NCBI RefSeq assembly: GCF_003574625.1
Contig: NZ_QNUJ01000001.1
Coordinates: forward strand, 434,001 to 498,000
Direction: 5' to 3'
Source of the DNA: Shinella zoogloeoides
GTDB lineage: Bacteria > Pseudomonadota > Alphaproteobacteria > Rhizobiales > Rhizobiaceae
DNA length: 64,000 bases
This document shows positions 18,731 through 26,835 of the stretch, in pieces; position 1 is the stretch's first letter; every line of letters starts with the position of its first letter. The position numbers and the translations under genes are program-made. The notes under the pieces were generated by a model. That model saw only the letters and a program-made list of their open reading frames with translations, had not been told where the DNA came from and searched no databases.

Positions 18731-18738
18731 GAATGGCC

Positions 18739-18763
18739 GGGGTGATGGCTGAGCCGTCACCCC
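18739..18763 (+). promoter_or_regulatory. Intercistronic hairpin after the binding-protein gene
   Basis: GGGGTGATGG, loop CTGAG, CCGTCACCCC: ten-base stem with one G-T pair, no U-tract. Placed between the binding-protein and permease genes; such hairpins stabilise the upstream mRNA segment or attenuate downstream expression. Confidence 0.6.
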
Positions 18764-18788
18764 GTCTCCAGGACGATTGGAGTTTATC

Positions 18789-19742
18789 ATGACGACCCAA
18801 GTTTCAAAGGTGGTGGCGTTGCGCGCCGCGCCTTCGCTACAGGCTTCTGAGGCGACCAAGGGCGAGCACACAGAACGTCAGGTTGACTGGGTGAGCCTGC
18901 TCGTAATCGCTCCCGCTATTCTTATCCTGCTAGGCTTCCTCGCTCTGTTCTTCTACGGAGTCTATCAGTCGCTCACCGATCTTCGCCTTGGACGACCAGT
19001 CGTTCGCTTCGTCGGGTTCGCGAATTACGTTGCGCTGATGAAGACGAGCGAATTCTGGAACAGCGTCAGAGTAACCGTTGTCTACGCAGTTTCAGCTGTA
19101 TTCATAGAGGCTCTTCTAGGGCTGATGATAGCGAAGCTCTTCGCATCCGGAGTGACGTTGGCCCGCTGGCTGCGCCCTCTGATACTCCTTCCGCTGGTTC
19201 TGCCGCCAATGAGCGTCGCGCTCATGTGGACGACGATGATGAATCCGCAGAGCGGGATCCTCAACTACCTGTTCTCCCTGGTCGGGATCGGGCCATTCTC
19301 CTGGATTTCCAGCCCTGCAACCTCGCTAATATCCGTCATCCTCATAGATGTGTGGACCTACACACCCTTCTTCGCGCTCATTATCTTCGCCGGGCTTCAG
19401 GGGATCACGGACGATCTGCGAGAGGCCGCACGTATCAATGGCGCGAAGGCGTGGGCGACTTTCGTGAACATCGAGCTTCCACTCGTCGCGCCGTACATCC
19501 TGATCGCAGCCCTGTTCCGCCTGATTGAGTCGTTCAACCAGTTCGACATCATCTTCGGGACCACGCAGGGAGGTCCGGGCAACTCAACCTCTGCACTTTC
19601 TGTTCAGGCATACATCACCGCCTTCCAAAATCTCACGTTCGGACGAGGCGCGGCGATGATGGTCGTCAACTGGCTGATCGTGCTGATCGGAGCGATGCTG
19701 ACCGTCAAGCTGTGGCAGGCTGTCCGCCGCCGCGTGAACTGA
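18789..19742 (+). CDS. Sugar ABC transporter permease (MalF-like)
   Basis: 317-aa inner-membrane subunit with six predicted helices, the first near residues 38-60. The EAA loop that contacts the ATPase is visible as LREAARINGAKAWATFVNIELPLVAPYI (about 215-243). I use the ATG at 18789 (MTTQVSKV), with TTGGAG upstream; a TTG at 18777 is part of that ribosome-binding site. Partner of the next permease, together forming the import channel for the 17342 binding protein. Confidence 0.9.
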   Translation: MTTQVSKVVALRAAPSLQASEATKGEHTERQVDWVSLLVIAPAILILLGFLALFFYGVYQSLTDLRLGRPVVRFVGFANYVALMKTSEFWNSVRVTVVYAVSAVFIEALLGLMIAKLFASGVTLARWLRPLILLPLVLPPMSVALMWTTMMNPQSGILNYLFSLVGIGPFSWISSPATSLISVILIDVWTYTPFFALIIFAGLQGITDDLREAARINGAKAWATFVNIELPLVAPYILIAALFRLIESFNQFDIIFGTTQGGPGNSTSALSVQAYITAFQNLTFGRGAAMMVVNWLIVLIGAMLTVKLWQAVRRRVN

Positions 19743-19753
19743 GGGAGGAACTC

Positions 19754-20614
19754 ATGGATTTCACACGCACCCCGCTTACATCTTTCGTGCTGAATCTCCT
19801 GGTCGCAATCTGCGCCTTGGTCCTCGCCTTCCCGTTGGTCTGGATCGTGATGATGGCTTTGAAAGATCAGAACGAGGTCATGGCCTGGCCTCCGACCTTC
19901 ATTTTCACACCCACGCTGGAGAACTTTCGCGTTCTTTTCGACGTAGCGCAGGCTGGGGCCACAAGCTACGGGACGATCAAGGTCGACTTTCTCACCCCGA
20001 TCATCAACAGCATCATAGTGGCGCTGGGTTCGGTGATTGTCTCGCTCGTCGTCGGCGTTCCTGCTGGATATGTACTCGCCCGACGGGACGTGCCGTTCAA
20101 GGAGGATGTCGCGTTCTTCATCCTTGGTTTCCGGTTTGCGCCCGTTCTCCTTGTCGTCATTCCGCTCTTCAATCTGTTCCAGTCGATCGGCCTGTATGAC
20201 ACCTACATCGGGATGATCTGGGTCTATCAAGTCGTAACGCTTCCGATGATCGTCTGGCTGAGTCGTTCCTATGTCGAAGACATCCCTAAGGACATCGAGG
20301 AGGCCGCAGCAATCGATGGTGCGAAGCCCTTCCGCATCGTGCTGCACATCGTCCTTCCCCTCCTGAAGACCGGGCTGATCGGCGCGTCGCTCCTGGTGTT
20401 CCTACTCGCGTGGCACAACTTCGCACTCGGTCTGATGCTCAGCTCCACGAAGGCTCCGGTGACGGTGGCGCTGCTCAAGCTCCTCAATCCCGGCGTGCAG
20501 TTCTATCCGGTCATGGCGGCGGGTCTTGTCGTGACCATGATCGTGCCTGTCATCCTGATCGTCGTCGGACAGCGCCACCTCGAACGTGGTCTCACCTTCG
20601 GAGCCGTCAAATGA
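19754..20614 (+). CDS. Sugar ABC transporter permease (MalG-like)
   Basis: 286-aa inner-membrane subunit, six helices, first near 10-35. EAA loop IPKDIEEAAAIDGAKPFRIVLHIVLP (about 180-205). GGGAGGAA precedes the ATG at 19754, 11 bp after the previous stop. The end overlaps the kinase start in ATGA, tying transport and first metabolic step into one translation unit. Confidence 0.9.
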   Translation: MDFTRTPLTSFVLNLLVAICALVLAFPLVWIVMMALKDQNEVMAWPPTFIFTPTLENFRVLFDVAQAGATSYGTIKVDFLTPIINSIIVALGSVIVSLVVGVPAGYVLARRDVPFKEDVAFFILGFRFAPVLLVVIPLFNLFQSIGLYDTYIGMIWVYQVVTLPMIVWLSRSYVEDIPKDIEEAAAIDGAKPFRIVLHIVLPLLKTGLIGASLLVFLLAWHNFALGLMLSSTKAPVTVALLKLLNPGVQFYPVMAAGLVVTMIVPVILIVVGQRHLERGLTFGAVK

Positions 20615-21549
20615 GCACGAGACCTCTCATATTCTTCGGCACCACCAACCTGGACCTCTGCTTCAACGTTGAGCGGCTTCCGACACCGGGGGAGAGCCTG
20701 ATCGGGTCTCTCTCCAGGAACCCCGGCGGGAAGGGTGCGAACCAGGCGGTTGCGGCGGCTCGGTTGGGTGTTACCCCGCGGTTGTTCAGCAGGCTCGGTG
20801 ACGATGACGCAGGAGTGGAGCTTCTACGGTCACTCGTTTCTGCGGGTGTCGATACCCAAGCCGTGCAGATCGCGGTCGGTGAGGTCTCTGGCTCCGCCCT
20901 GGTGATGGTTGGCGACGACGGCGGGAACATGATCGTCATCGATCCGGGCGCCAACGCCCGGGTGACACCGGAGATCATCGAAGCAGGTTGCGATCATATC
21001 GAAGAAGACGCGATCGTCGTCGCCGAGATGGGGTTGCCGACTGATGCGCTCGAGCGACTGTTCGATCTCAAGGGCGAGCGGAACTTCACGCTGATATTCA
21101 ATCCTGCGCCTGTACGTCACGGGCTGACGAGGGACGCTTGGTCGAAGGTGGACTTCGTCACTCCGAACGAGTCAGAGGCATTCGAACTGACGGGCATCGA
21201 GATCGTGTCGATGGAGGCGGCGCGGCAAGCTGCGGATGCCTTGCTGTCGCTTGGCCCGAAGGCGGCTCTCATCACCCTCGGTGAACGAGGAGCATTCTTC
21301 TCCGACGGAAACCAGACGTTCGTCGTTCCCGCCTTTCCCGTAGTCGTGGTCGATACGACTGCAGCAGGAGATGCCTTCAACGGTGGGTTTGCTGCAGCGC
21401 TCGCTACAGGCTCCTCGATCCGCGATGCCGTACGACAGGCGATGGCGGTAGCCGCGCTTTGCGTGACCCGACGAGGGGCTCAGCAGGCCATGCCCTCGGC
21501 TGTCGAGGTGGATCAGTTTCTCAATCACAAAACACTTCTGGAGATATGA
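20611..21549 (+). CDS. PfkB-family carbohydrate kinase (ribokinase-like)
   Basis: 312-aa cytoplasmic sugar kinase. Both PfkB signatures are present: N-terminal NPGGKGANQAVAAARLG (about 37-53) and C-terminal DTTAAGDAFNGGFAAALA (about 248-265) with catalytic Asp in GDAF. Closest in feel to ribokinases. Probably phosphorylates the imported compound or a sugar released from it. Coupled by ATGA overlap to the permease upstream and by one base to the dehydrogenase downstream. The substrate is not known. Confidence 0.88.
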   Translation: MSTRPLIFFGTTNLDLCFNVERLPTPGESLIGSLSRNPGGKGANQAVAAARLGVTPRLFSRLGDDDAGVELLRSLVSAGVDTQAVQIAVGEVSGSALVMVGDDGGNMIVIDPGANARVTPEIIEAGCDHIEEDAIVVAEMGLPTDALERLFDLKGERNFTLIFNPAPVRHGLTRDAWSKVDFVTPNESEAFELTGIEIVSMEAARQAADALLSLGPKAALITLGERGAFFSDGNQTFVVPAFPVVVVDTTAAGDAFNGGFAAALATGSSIRDAVRQAMAVAALCVTRRGAQQAMPSAVEVDQFLNHKTLLEI

Positions 21550-22322
21550 TGACAAACTCTCTTTTTGAAATGTCCGGCAAGACGGTCTTGGTGACTGGTG
21601 CGGGTGGCGGGATCGGTGCCGCAATCACCGGAGCATTTCTCGAAAGCGGCGCTACCGTCGTTGCTACGGATGCCAACAAGGATGCCTTGGAACGGACGCT
21701 CGCCACGATCGAGGGTGGAGATCGCGTACTGGCATTGTCGATGGATGTGACCAGCGAAGCAGACATCGGCCGGGTGATGGACACCGTGGCTGAGCGCTTC
21801 GGCCGGATCGATGTTCTCGTGAACAACGCAGGCATCAAGTCCGGAGAAAAGCTCCTGTCCGGTGACACTAGCAAGATTGAAAAGACCATGGAGATCAACT
21901 CCGGTGCGGTGCTGCTTTGCTCCAAGCTCGTGGTCAATCGGTTCATGAAGGATGGCGGCGGCCGCATCGTAAACATCGGGTCATCGCTTTCCTCGCAGGG
22001 TGCCGTGTTCAACTATCAGGCAGGCGGTGCCGACTATTGCTATTCCAAGGCTGTGGTTCACGACCTGACAAAGCTACTCGCATACGAGTGCGCACCTCTT
22101 GGCATCAATGTGAATGGTGTGGCGCCTGGAATCATCGATACGCCAATGCACGGACGCCCCCGCGAGGAAACGGAAGCACGCCACGCCGGGCGGATCCCTC
22201 TCGCCCGTGTTGGAACGCCCGAGGACGTGGCAGGCTTGGCCGTGTTTCTAGCCACGCCCGCGGCAACCTACATCACTGGACAGATCGTACACGTTAACGG
22301 CGGGATGTTGATGAATGGGTAA
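21549..22322 (+). CDS. Short-chain dehydrogenase/reductase
   Basis: 257-aa classical SDR using NAD(P)(H). Cofactor loop TGAGGGIG near residues 17-24, NNAG, catalytic Ser in IGSSLSSQG and YxxxK in YCYSK, all intact. Of the two adjacent ATGs (21546, 21549) the second has better spacing to GGAG (21540-21543). Presumably oxidises or reduces a carbohydrate intermediate made by the kinase or transported in. Its end overlaps the next gene by 8 bp. Confidence 0.85.
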   Translation: MTNSLFEMSGKTVLVTGAGGGIGAAITGAFLESGATVVATDANKDALERTLATIEGGDRVLALSMDVTSEADIGRVMDTVAERFGRIDVLVNNAGIKSGEKLLSGDTSKIEKTMEINSGAVLLCSKLVVNRFMKDGGGRIVNIGSSLSSQGAVFNYQAGGADYCYSKAVVHDLTKLLAYECAPLGINVNGVAPGIIDTPMHGRPREETEARHAGRIPLARVGTPEDVAGLAVFLATPAATYITGQIVHVNGGMLMNG

Positions 22323-23103
22323 GCTGGACAATCCATGGCCCGTGATCCGGGGCGTAGTGTCGGACCTCGATGGCGTTGTCTATCGAGGCAAGACCCCTAT
22401 TGATGATGCTGTAAAGGCATTTCAGGCGTGGCAAGCGGAAGGGATCCCATTCTGCTTCGTGACCAACAACTCGACGCATACGGCTGAGGACGTTGTTTCC
22501 AAGCTGGTCTCATTCGGAATCGATGTGACTCTCGACAATGTCGTCACCTCTGCGGTCACGGCTGCCCAGCTCATCAGGCAGCGCTTTCCCGAAGGGACGC
22601 GCGTGTTTGTCATCGGGGCTCCGTCCTTGAAGCAGGCGATCGCCGCGGCCAATCTGGAAATCACGGAACATGAACCTTCCGTCGTGGTGATGGGTCTGGA
22701 CCGGGAGATCACACACGAGAAGATGAGGATCGCTGTTGATGCAATCCTGAAGGGGGCGCTGCTTATCGGAACGAACCCCGATCTGCTTCTTCCGACCCCT
22801 ACTGGCTTCGAGCCGGGTGCCGGCGCAATCCTGACTGCAGTGGCGACTGCCGCGCGCGTCAAGCCGATCATCGTCGGAAAACCGGAAGTCCACATGATCG
22901 AAGCTGCGCTGAAGCGGATAGGTACCGATCGTTCGTCCACCTTGATGATCGGGGATCAGATCCCAACCGACATCCAGGCTGGAAAGAAGGCTGGCCTCTG
23001 CTCGGTCCTCGTCACGACGGGTGTCCCGCCCGTCGAGGATGCGACGCTTCTGCCGCCCGACTTCACTATCGCAACGCTCAGGGAAATACCGGGAGTGCGC
23101 TGA
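22315..23103 (+). CDS. HAD-IIA family phosphatase (NagD-like)
   Basis: 262-aa HAD-superfamily hydrolase. Motif I SDLDGVVYRG (nucleophile Asp 17 and Asp 19), motif II FVTNNST, Lys in VGKPEVHM, motif IV MIGDQIPTDI; the cap domain lies between II and IV, as in NagD and 4-nitrophenylphosphatase-like enzymes. Dephosphorylates a sugar phosphate or nucleotide. A phosphatase next to a kinase in one operon is notable: it may act on a later intermediate or relieve sugar-phosphate stress. Confidence 0.85.
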   Translation: MGKLDNPWPVIRGVVSDLDGVVYRGKTPIDDAVKAFQAWQAEGIPFCFVTNNSTHTAEDVVSKLVSFGIDVTLDNVVTSAVTAAQLIRQRFPEGTRVFVIGAPSLKQAIAAANLEITEHEPSVVVMGLDREITHEKMRIAVDAILKGALLIGTNPDLLLPTPTGFEPGAGAILTAVATAARVKPIIVGKPEVHMIEAALKRIGTDRSSTLMIGDQIPTDIQAGKKAGLCSVLVTTGVPPVEDATLLPPDFTIATLREIPGVR

Positions 23104-23136
23104 GGAGGCGCATCACTGGATCTGTAGGAGGAACAC

Positions 23137-24249
23137 ATGGCCGACGTTCAACTTGATGGTATTCGAAAGGCATACGGAAGTCTCGAAATCCTTCGTGACA
23201 TAGATCTTGAGATCGAGCACGGAGAGTTCGTCGTTTTCGTCGGGCCATCGGGCTCTGGAAAATCGACACTGCTCAGGATGATAGGCGGTCTTGAGCAGAT
23301 TTCCGGCGGTACGCTGAAAATTGACAGCAAGGTTGTCAACCGCGTTGATGCGGCCGACAGGAACCTCGGGATGGTTTTCCAGAGCTACGCGCTCTATCCG
23401 CATTTGAGCGTGCGTGACAATCTGGCGTTCCCTCTGCGCATGGCAAAGGCGCGAAAGGAAGAAATCGCGGTCAAGGTCGGCAACGCCGCAAAGTTGCTTC
23501 AGATCGAGCACCTGCTTGACCGGAAGCCGAAGGAGCTTTCAGGTGGACAAAGGCAGCGCGTGGCCATTGGACGGGCAATTGTTCGGGAGCCGAAAGTGTT
23601 CCTGTTCGACGAACCGTTGTCGAACCTGGATACCGAGTTGCGTGTACAGATGCGGGTGCAGATTGCAAAGCTGCACCGTCAGCTCGGAAACACGATGATC
23701 TACGTCACCCACGACCAGGTGGAAGCGATGACGATGGCGGACAAGATCGTGGTGCTGAAGGACGGTCGCATCGAACAGGTTGGAAGCCCCCATGATCTGT
23801 ACCACAAGCCAGCGACTCAGTTCGTTGCTGGCTTCATCGGGTCGCCCCGGATGAATTTCCTTCTTTGCAAGGTCAAGTCAAGGAACGAAAGCCAGGTGGA
23901 GATCGGAGTGGGTTCAAACGGTCGCTGGCTTCCGGTCGACGGGAAAGAGGTAGGGCCGGGAGCGACCGTAACGCTCGGGATCCGACCTGACGACTTCATT
24001 GCACCATCGGGCAATCCTGGCGAACTGCTTGTCGACATCGAAGTCGATTTTGTCGAGCATCTGGGCAGCGCCACCTATCTCTATGGGACGGCTCTCGGAG
24101 AGAACGTCGTGGCGCGTTCCCCTGACGATCATTTCCATGTGGGCAGGCAAGGGCCGATCTCGCTGGCCGTCGCCGCCTCGGATTGTCACGTGTTCGGACG
24201 TGATGGCAAGGCACTGCCGCGTTTCCAGGCACCGAAAAGCTGGAGTTGA
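23137..24249 (+). CDS. Sugar ABC transporter ATP-binding protein (UgpC/MsmK type)
   Basis: 370-aa ATPase of the CUT1 importer. Walker A GPSGSGKST (about 36-44), Q-loop FQSYALYPH, signature LSGGQRQR, Walker B VFLFDEP, H-loop YVTHD; the C-terminal 130 residues form the MalK-type regulatory OB (TOBE) domain with LGIRPDDF. GTAGGAGG lies before the ATG at 23137. Works with the permeases at 18789 and 19754. Last gene of the tight first run; 96 bp follow before the regulator. Confidence 0.92.
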   Translation: MADVQLDGIRKAYGSLEILRDIDLEIEHGEFVVFVGPSGSGKSTLLRMIGGLEQISGGTLKIDSKVVNRVDAADRNLGMVFQSYALYPHLSVRDNLAFPLRMAKARKEEIAVKVGNAAKLLQIEHLLDRKPKELSGGQRQRVAIGRAIVREPKVFLFDEPLSNLDTELRVQMRVQIAKLHRQLGNTMIYVTHDQVEAMTMADKIVVLKDGRIEQVGSPHDLYHKPATQFVAGFIGSPRMNFLLCKVKSRNESQVEIGVGSNGRWLPVDGKEVGPGATVTLGIRPDDFIAPSGNPGELLVDIEVDFVEHLGSATYLYGTALGENVVARSPDDHFHVGRQGPISLAVAASDCHVFGRDGKALPRFQAPKSWS

Positions 24250-24345
24250 ATGTTCGGGCTGAATGGTCGATCCTGCTGCCGCTGAAAATGAGGATCGATC
24301 ACCATTTCCGAGCTTAGACAGTTTCTGAGCGATTCGAGATCATTC

Positions 24346-26058
24346 ATGCTTGGGGCCGCCATTGGCTCCGGCATGACGGCGCGCGCTGCCGAAAGGGCGG
24401 GAGCGGATTTCGTTCTGGCATTGAACGCCGGCCGTTTTCGAGCAATGGGTGGATCCTCTCCGGCATCGATCCTTCCGATACGCGACAGCAACGCCTTTGT
24501 CGAAGGGTTTAGTCGTTCGGAGATCCTACGCAGTACGCGGCTCCCGGTGTTCTTCGGCGCGTGCACATTCAATCCGACGTTGGACATCGATCTCTTCCTC
24601 GACCGATTGAAGCGGTGGGGTTTCGCTGGTGTGACGAATTTCCCATCTGTCATCCACCTCGATGACCCACGCCGGGCGATTCTCGAGGAAAGCAAGCTTG
24701 GATATCAGAGAGAGGTCGATCTCCTTGTCAAAGCCAGACAGCGTGGAATGATGACCATAGCCTACACGCGTACGCAGAGCGAAGCGCGTCGTATGGTCGA
24801 AGCAGGCGTTGAGGCCATTGCCATGAACTTCAACCTAAACGCTGCAGAGACGGCACAGTCTGCATCCTCGATAGGCCTGCCAGAGCTAGCGGCAAGGACG
24901 AGAGACATTGCCCGAACCGTTCATGGAGTAGACAGAAATGTCGTCTGTCTGCTCGCGGGCGGTCCGATCACCAAGCCTGAGGAACTCATGGATGTCTGCA
25001 GGGAAACTGGGACGCAGGGCTTCATAGGGGGCTCATCTCTCGATCGTGTGCCTTTGGAGACCTCGGTCCTGGAAATGACCTCGGGGTTCAAGACAATCCA
25101 CGTCTTGCGCGAGAAGGTCGATCTTCTCGAACGCCGGCTCCAGCTCAATGGTTACAGGCACGGAGTGATTGCCCAGTCTGCGACGATGAACAAGTCGCTC
25201 GACGCTGCAAAACGCCTGGCAACGGGAGCAAATCCCGTACTGGTGTCGGGAGAAGCGGGGGCCGGGAAGCGGCGTGTCGCATCGCTTGTCCATTCCCTGT
25301 CTGGCCGGAAACATCGAAAGCCCGTGGTATTTCCTTGCCGTCCGTCTCCGGGAAGCCAGAATGCGATCGCGCTGTTTGGTCTGGATGCCGACAAGGATAC
25401 CCGCCGCCGAATTTCCGTGCTCGAAACTGCTTCAGAGACCTCGCTCGTCATCCTTCACGTGAACGAACTCTCAGTCGAGGAACAGGAAAAACTCGCCGAT
25501 TTCATCGAGTCGGGTTCGTACACCGCACACAACGGCGCGACGACGAACCGTTCCGATGCGAAGATAATCGCCACGTGCACGATACCAGCCGGGAGGCGTT
25601 CGTCGGAAGGTCTTCTGACCTCTCGCCTGCGCGACGCTTTTGCTGGCCTCGAAGTGGTACTGCCTCCGCTTCGGGATCGTCTGGAGGACCTGCCGGCCTT
25701 GATCCATCATTTCACAGTGGAAACGAGGGGTGATGCGTCTGCAGGCGTTCTTGCCATCGAGAACTCTGCATTTCTTGCACTCGCAAGTCATTCCTGGCCC
25801 GGAAACATCAGGGAGCTGCGGCATGTTGTCGAACAGTTGGCCATCCTGCCTCCGGATGTCGCGATCGCTGCAGATCGGATCAGTGCAGTGCTTGGAGTGA
25901 GCCCGCCGCCCGCAGAACCCACAAATCTATCCGAGCGGGAGTGGATCATTGATGCACTCCGGCGGAACAAGCTGCACCGCGGGAAAACAGCCCGAGCGCT
26001 GGGTCTGTCACGCAAGACACTTTACAACAAAATCAGAAAGCTTCGCATTCTCGACTAA
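24346..26058 (+). CDS. TIM-barrel (Tm-1/PEP-hydrolase-like) domain fused to degenerate NtrC-type AAA and Fis HTH
   Basis: 570-aa putative transcription regulator. Residues 1-245 are a 'phosphoenolpyruvate hydrolase-like' TIM barrel (GFAGVTNFPS, REVDLLVKARQRGMMTIAYT, GGSSLDRVP), paralogous to the enzyme at 28003. Residues about 265-500 are an AAA domain of the NtrC class: Walker A GEAGAGKR, Walker B with Asp replaced (ILHVNEL), the GAFTGA sigma-54 loop absent, sensor regions SRLRDAF and WPGNIRELRHVVEQL present. Residues about 525-570 are a Fis-type HTH (RGKTARALGLSRKTLYNKIRKL). I infer a sigma-70-type regulator whose barrel senses the pathway ligand. Barrel homology begins upstream of the ATG (ISELRQFL in frame from 24304), but no ATG/GTG/TTG exists there, so the start is uncertain. 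Confidence 0.75.
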   Translation: MLGAAIGSGMTARAAERAGADFVLALNAGRFRAMGGSSPASILPIRDSNAFVEGFSRSEILRSTRLPVFFGACTFNPTLDIDLFLDRLKRWGFAGVTNFPSVIHLDDPRRAILEESKLGYQREVDLLVKARQRGMMTIAYTRTQSEARRMVEAGVEAIAMNFNLNAAETAQSASSIGLPELAARTRDIARTVHGVDRNVVCLLAGGPITKPEELMDVCRETGTQGFIGGSSLDRVPLETSVLEMTSGFKTIHVLREKVDLLERRLQLNGYRHGVIAQSATMNKSLDAAKRLATGANPVLVSGEAGAGKRRVASLVHSLSGRKHRKPVVFPCRPSPGSQNAIALFGLDADKDTRRRISVLETASETSLVILHVNELSVEEQEKLADFIESGSYTAHNGATTNRSDAKIIATCTIPAGRRSSEGLLTSRLRDAFAGLEVVLPPLRDRLEDLPALIHHFTVETRGDASAGVLAIENSAFLALASHSWPGNIRELRHVVEQLAILPPDVAIAADRISAVLGVSPPPAEPTNLSEREWIIDALRRNKLHRGKTARALGLSRKTLYNKIRKLRILD

Positions 26059-26070
26059 TGGCTTCGATGG

Positions 26071-26664
26071 CTATCTGAGCGAAAGGATCGGCGGTGCTCC
26101 TCGACGATCGGCATTGATCTCGGGGTCACATTCTAAGAGCAGGCTTTCACTGATGGGCAGATGCAGCGACGAGACTGGCACGCTGACTATTGCATCCAGG
26201 AGTCCTGATAGACGCAACTCGATGGTGCTGATCTCCTCCGTCCGCGATGCTGCGTACACGAGCCCTAAACCGATCTCATGAAACCACTTCATCCTGTCGA
26301 TCTCGATCGTGTTGCCCTCCTGGGGTGACGACTGTCCTTGCTTAACCTCGACAAGAGAGGCGGGAGGGAAGTTCACAACCCCGGCAAAGCCCTGATCTAT
26401 CAGCAGATCACCGAGGTCCTCCCACAGCGGAAATGGATCGATCATCATCACAGCGGCATAGCAGTTGGGCCTTGCTGGGCTAACTGTGGTCCTCAGTGCA
26501 TTCATCAGCTCTGCGTTCCAGTCGAGCACAGGTAGCGTTGCCAACACTAGCGGTGAGCCTTCTGGGAGGACTCGAATCCCCGGGGCGAAGATAACGCCTT
26601 GGCTCGCAGGGCAGTCGTGCGCGGCCCCTATGGAAAGCTCTGTGTTATCGACAATCGCCCACAT
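26071..26664 (-). CDS. Shortened, divergent TIM-barrel paralogue (Tm-1/PEP-hydrolase-like)
   Basis: 197-aa protein on the opposite strand to its neighbours. Its middle aligns with the two full barrels of the cluster: GFAGVVNFPPASLVE against GFAGVTNFPSVIHLD and GYSGVINYPTISTMG, then EIDRMKWFHEIGLGLVYAASRTEEI against REVDLLVKARQRGMMTIAYTRTQSEA. The N-terminal third is divergent and the C-terminal GG..P/GSS phosphate-loop region is missing (197 aa against about 275), so catalysis is doubtful. The ATG at 26664 directly abuts the ACCCA-repeat motif and lacks a Shine-Dalgarno sequence. Could be a regulatory subunit, a decaying copy or a short family variant. Confidence 0.55.
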   Translation of the reverse strand: MWAIVDNTELSIGAAHDCPASQGVIFAPGIRVLPEGSPLVLATLPVLDWNAELMNALRTTVSPARPNCYAAVMMIDPFPLWEDLGDLLIDQGFAGVVNFPPASLVEVKQGQSSPQEGNTIEIDRMKWFHEIGLGLVYAASRTEEISTIELRLSGLLDAIVSVPVSSLHLPISESLLLECDPEINADRRGAPPILSLR

Positions 26665-26680
26665 ACCCAATTTTACCCAT
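26665..26680. promoter_or_regulatory. ACCCA-repeat motif, copy 2 (putative operator)
   Basis: ACCCAATTTTACCCAT, 14 of 16 bases identical to the copy at 17209 and with the same 10-bp spacing of ACCCA half-sites. It lies in the divergent gap between the short barrel gene (minus) and the leader ORF/UPF0261 gene (plus), right against the former's start codon, so binding would block its expression. Confidence 0.45.
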
Positions 26681-26728
26681 CTCTCATGTCGCGCTTGGTT
26701 CTGCCAATAGCAGCGAGGGACTATTCGT

Positions 26729-26744
26729 ACTCAAAATTGCCCAG
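26729..26744. promoter_or_regulatory. ACCCA-repeat motif, weak copy 3
   Basis: ACTCAAAATTGCCCAG, 12 of 16 identical to copy 1, half-sites again 10 bp apart. Centre-to-centre distance to copy 2 is 64 bp, about six helical turns, compatible with cooperative binding or a small loop. It precedes the leader ORF by 28 bp. Confidence 0.3.
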
Positions 26745-26772
26745 GAATCGAGCAGACTCAAGGGAGGGTCAC

Positions 26773-26835
26773 ATGTCAATCTCACCAAATCGGACAGCGC
26801 GATCTTTGATTGGCGCACGGGCGCTGGCCTTATGA
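26773..26835 (+). CDS. 20-codon leader ORF translationally coupled to the UPF0261 gene
   Basis: A short frame (MSISPNRTARSLIGARALAL) with a strong GGGAGGG ribosome-binding site 5 bp before its ATG. It ends in ATGA, the ATG being the start of the UPF0261 gene at 26832, which has no ribosome-binding site of its own. Its likely role is to deliver ribosomes to the next gene by coupling, and perhaps regulation; no stall motif is evident. It is too short for homology. Confidence 0.5.
   Translation: MSISPNRTARSLIGARALAL

Noticed and set aside
24346-26058. Sigma-54-dependent activator function for the fusion regulator
   Set aside because: No GAFTGA loop and an altered Walker B; no clear -24/-12 promoter was seen near the cluster.
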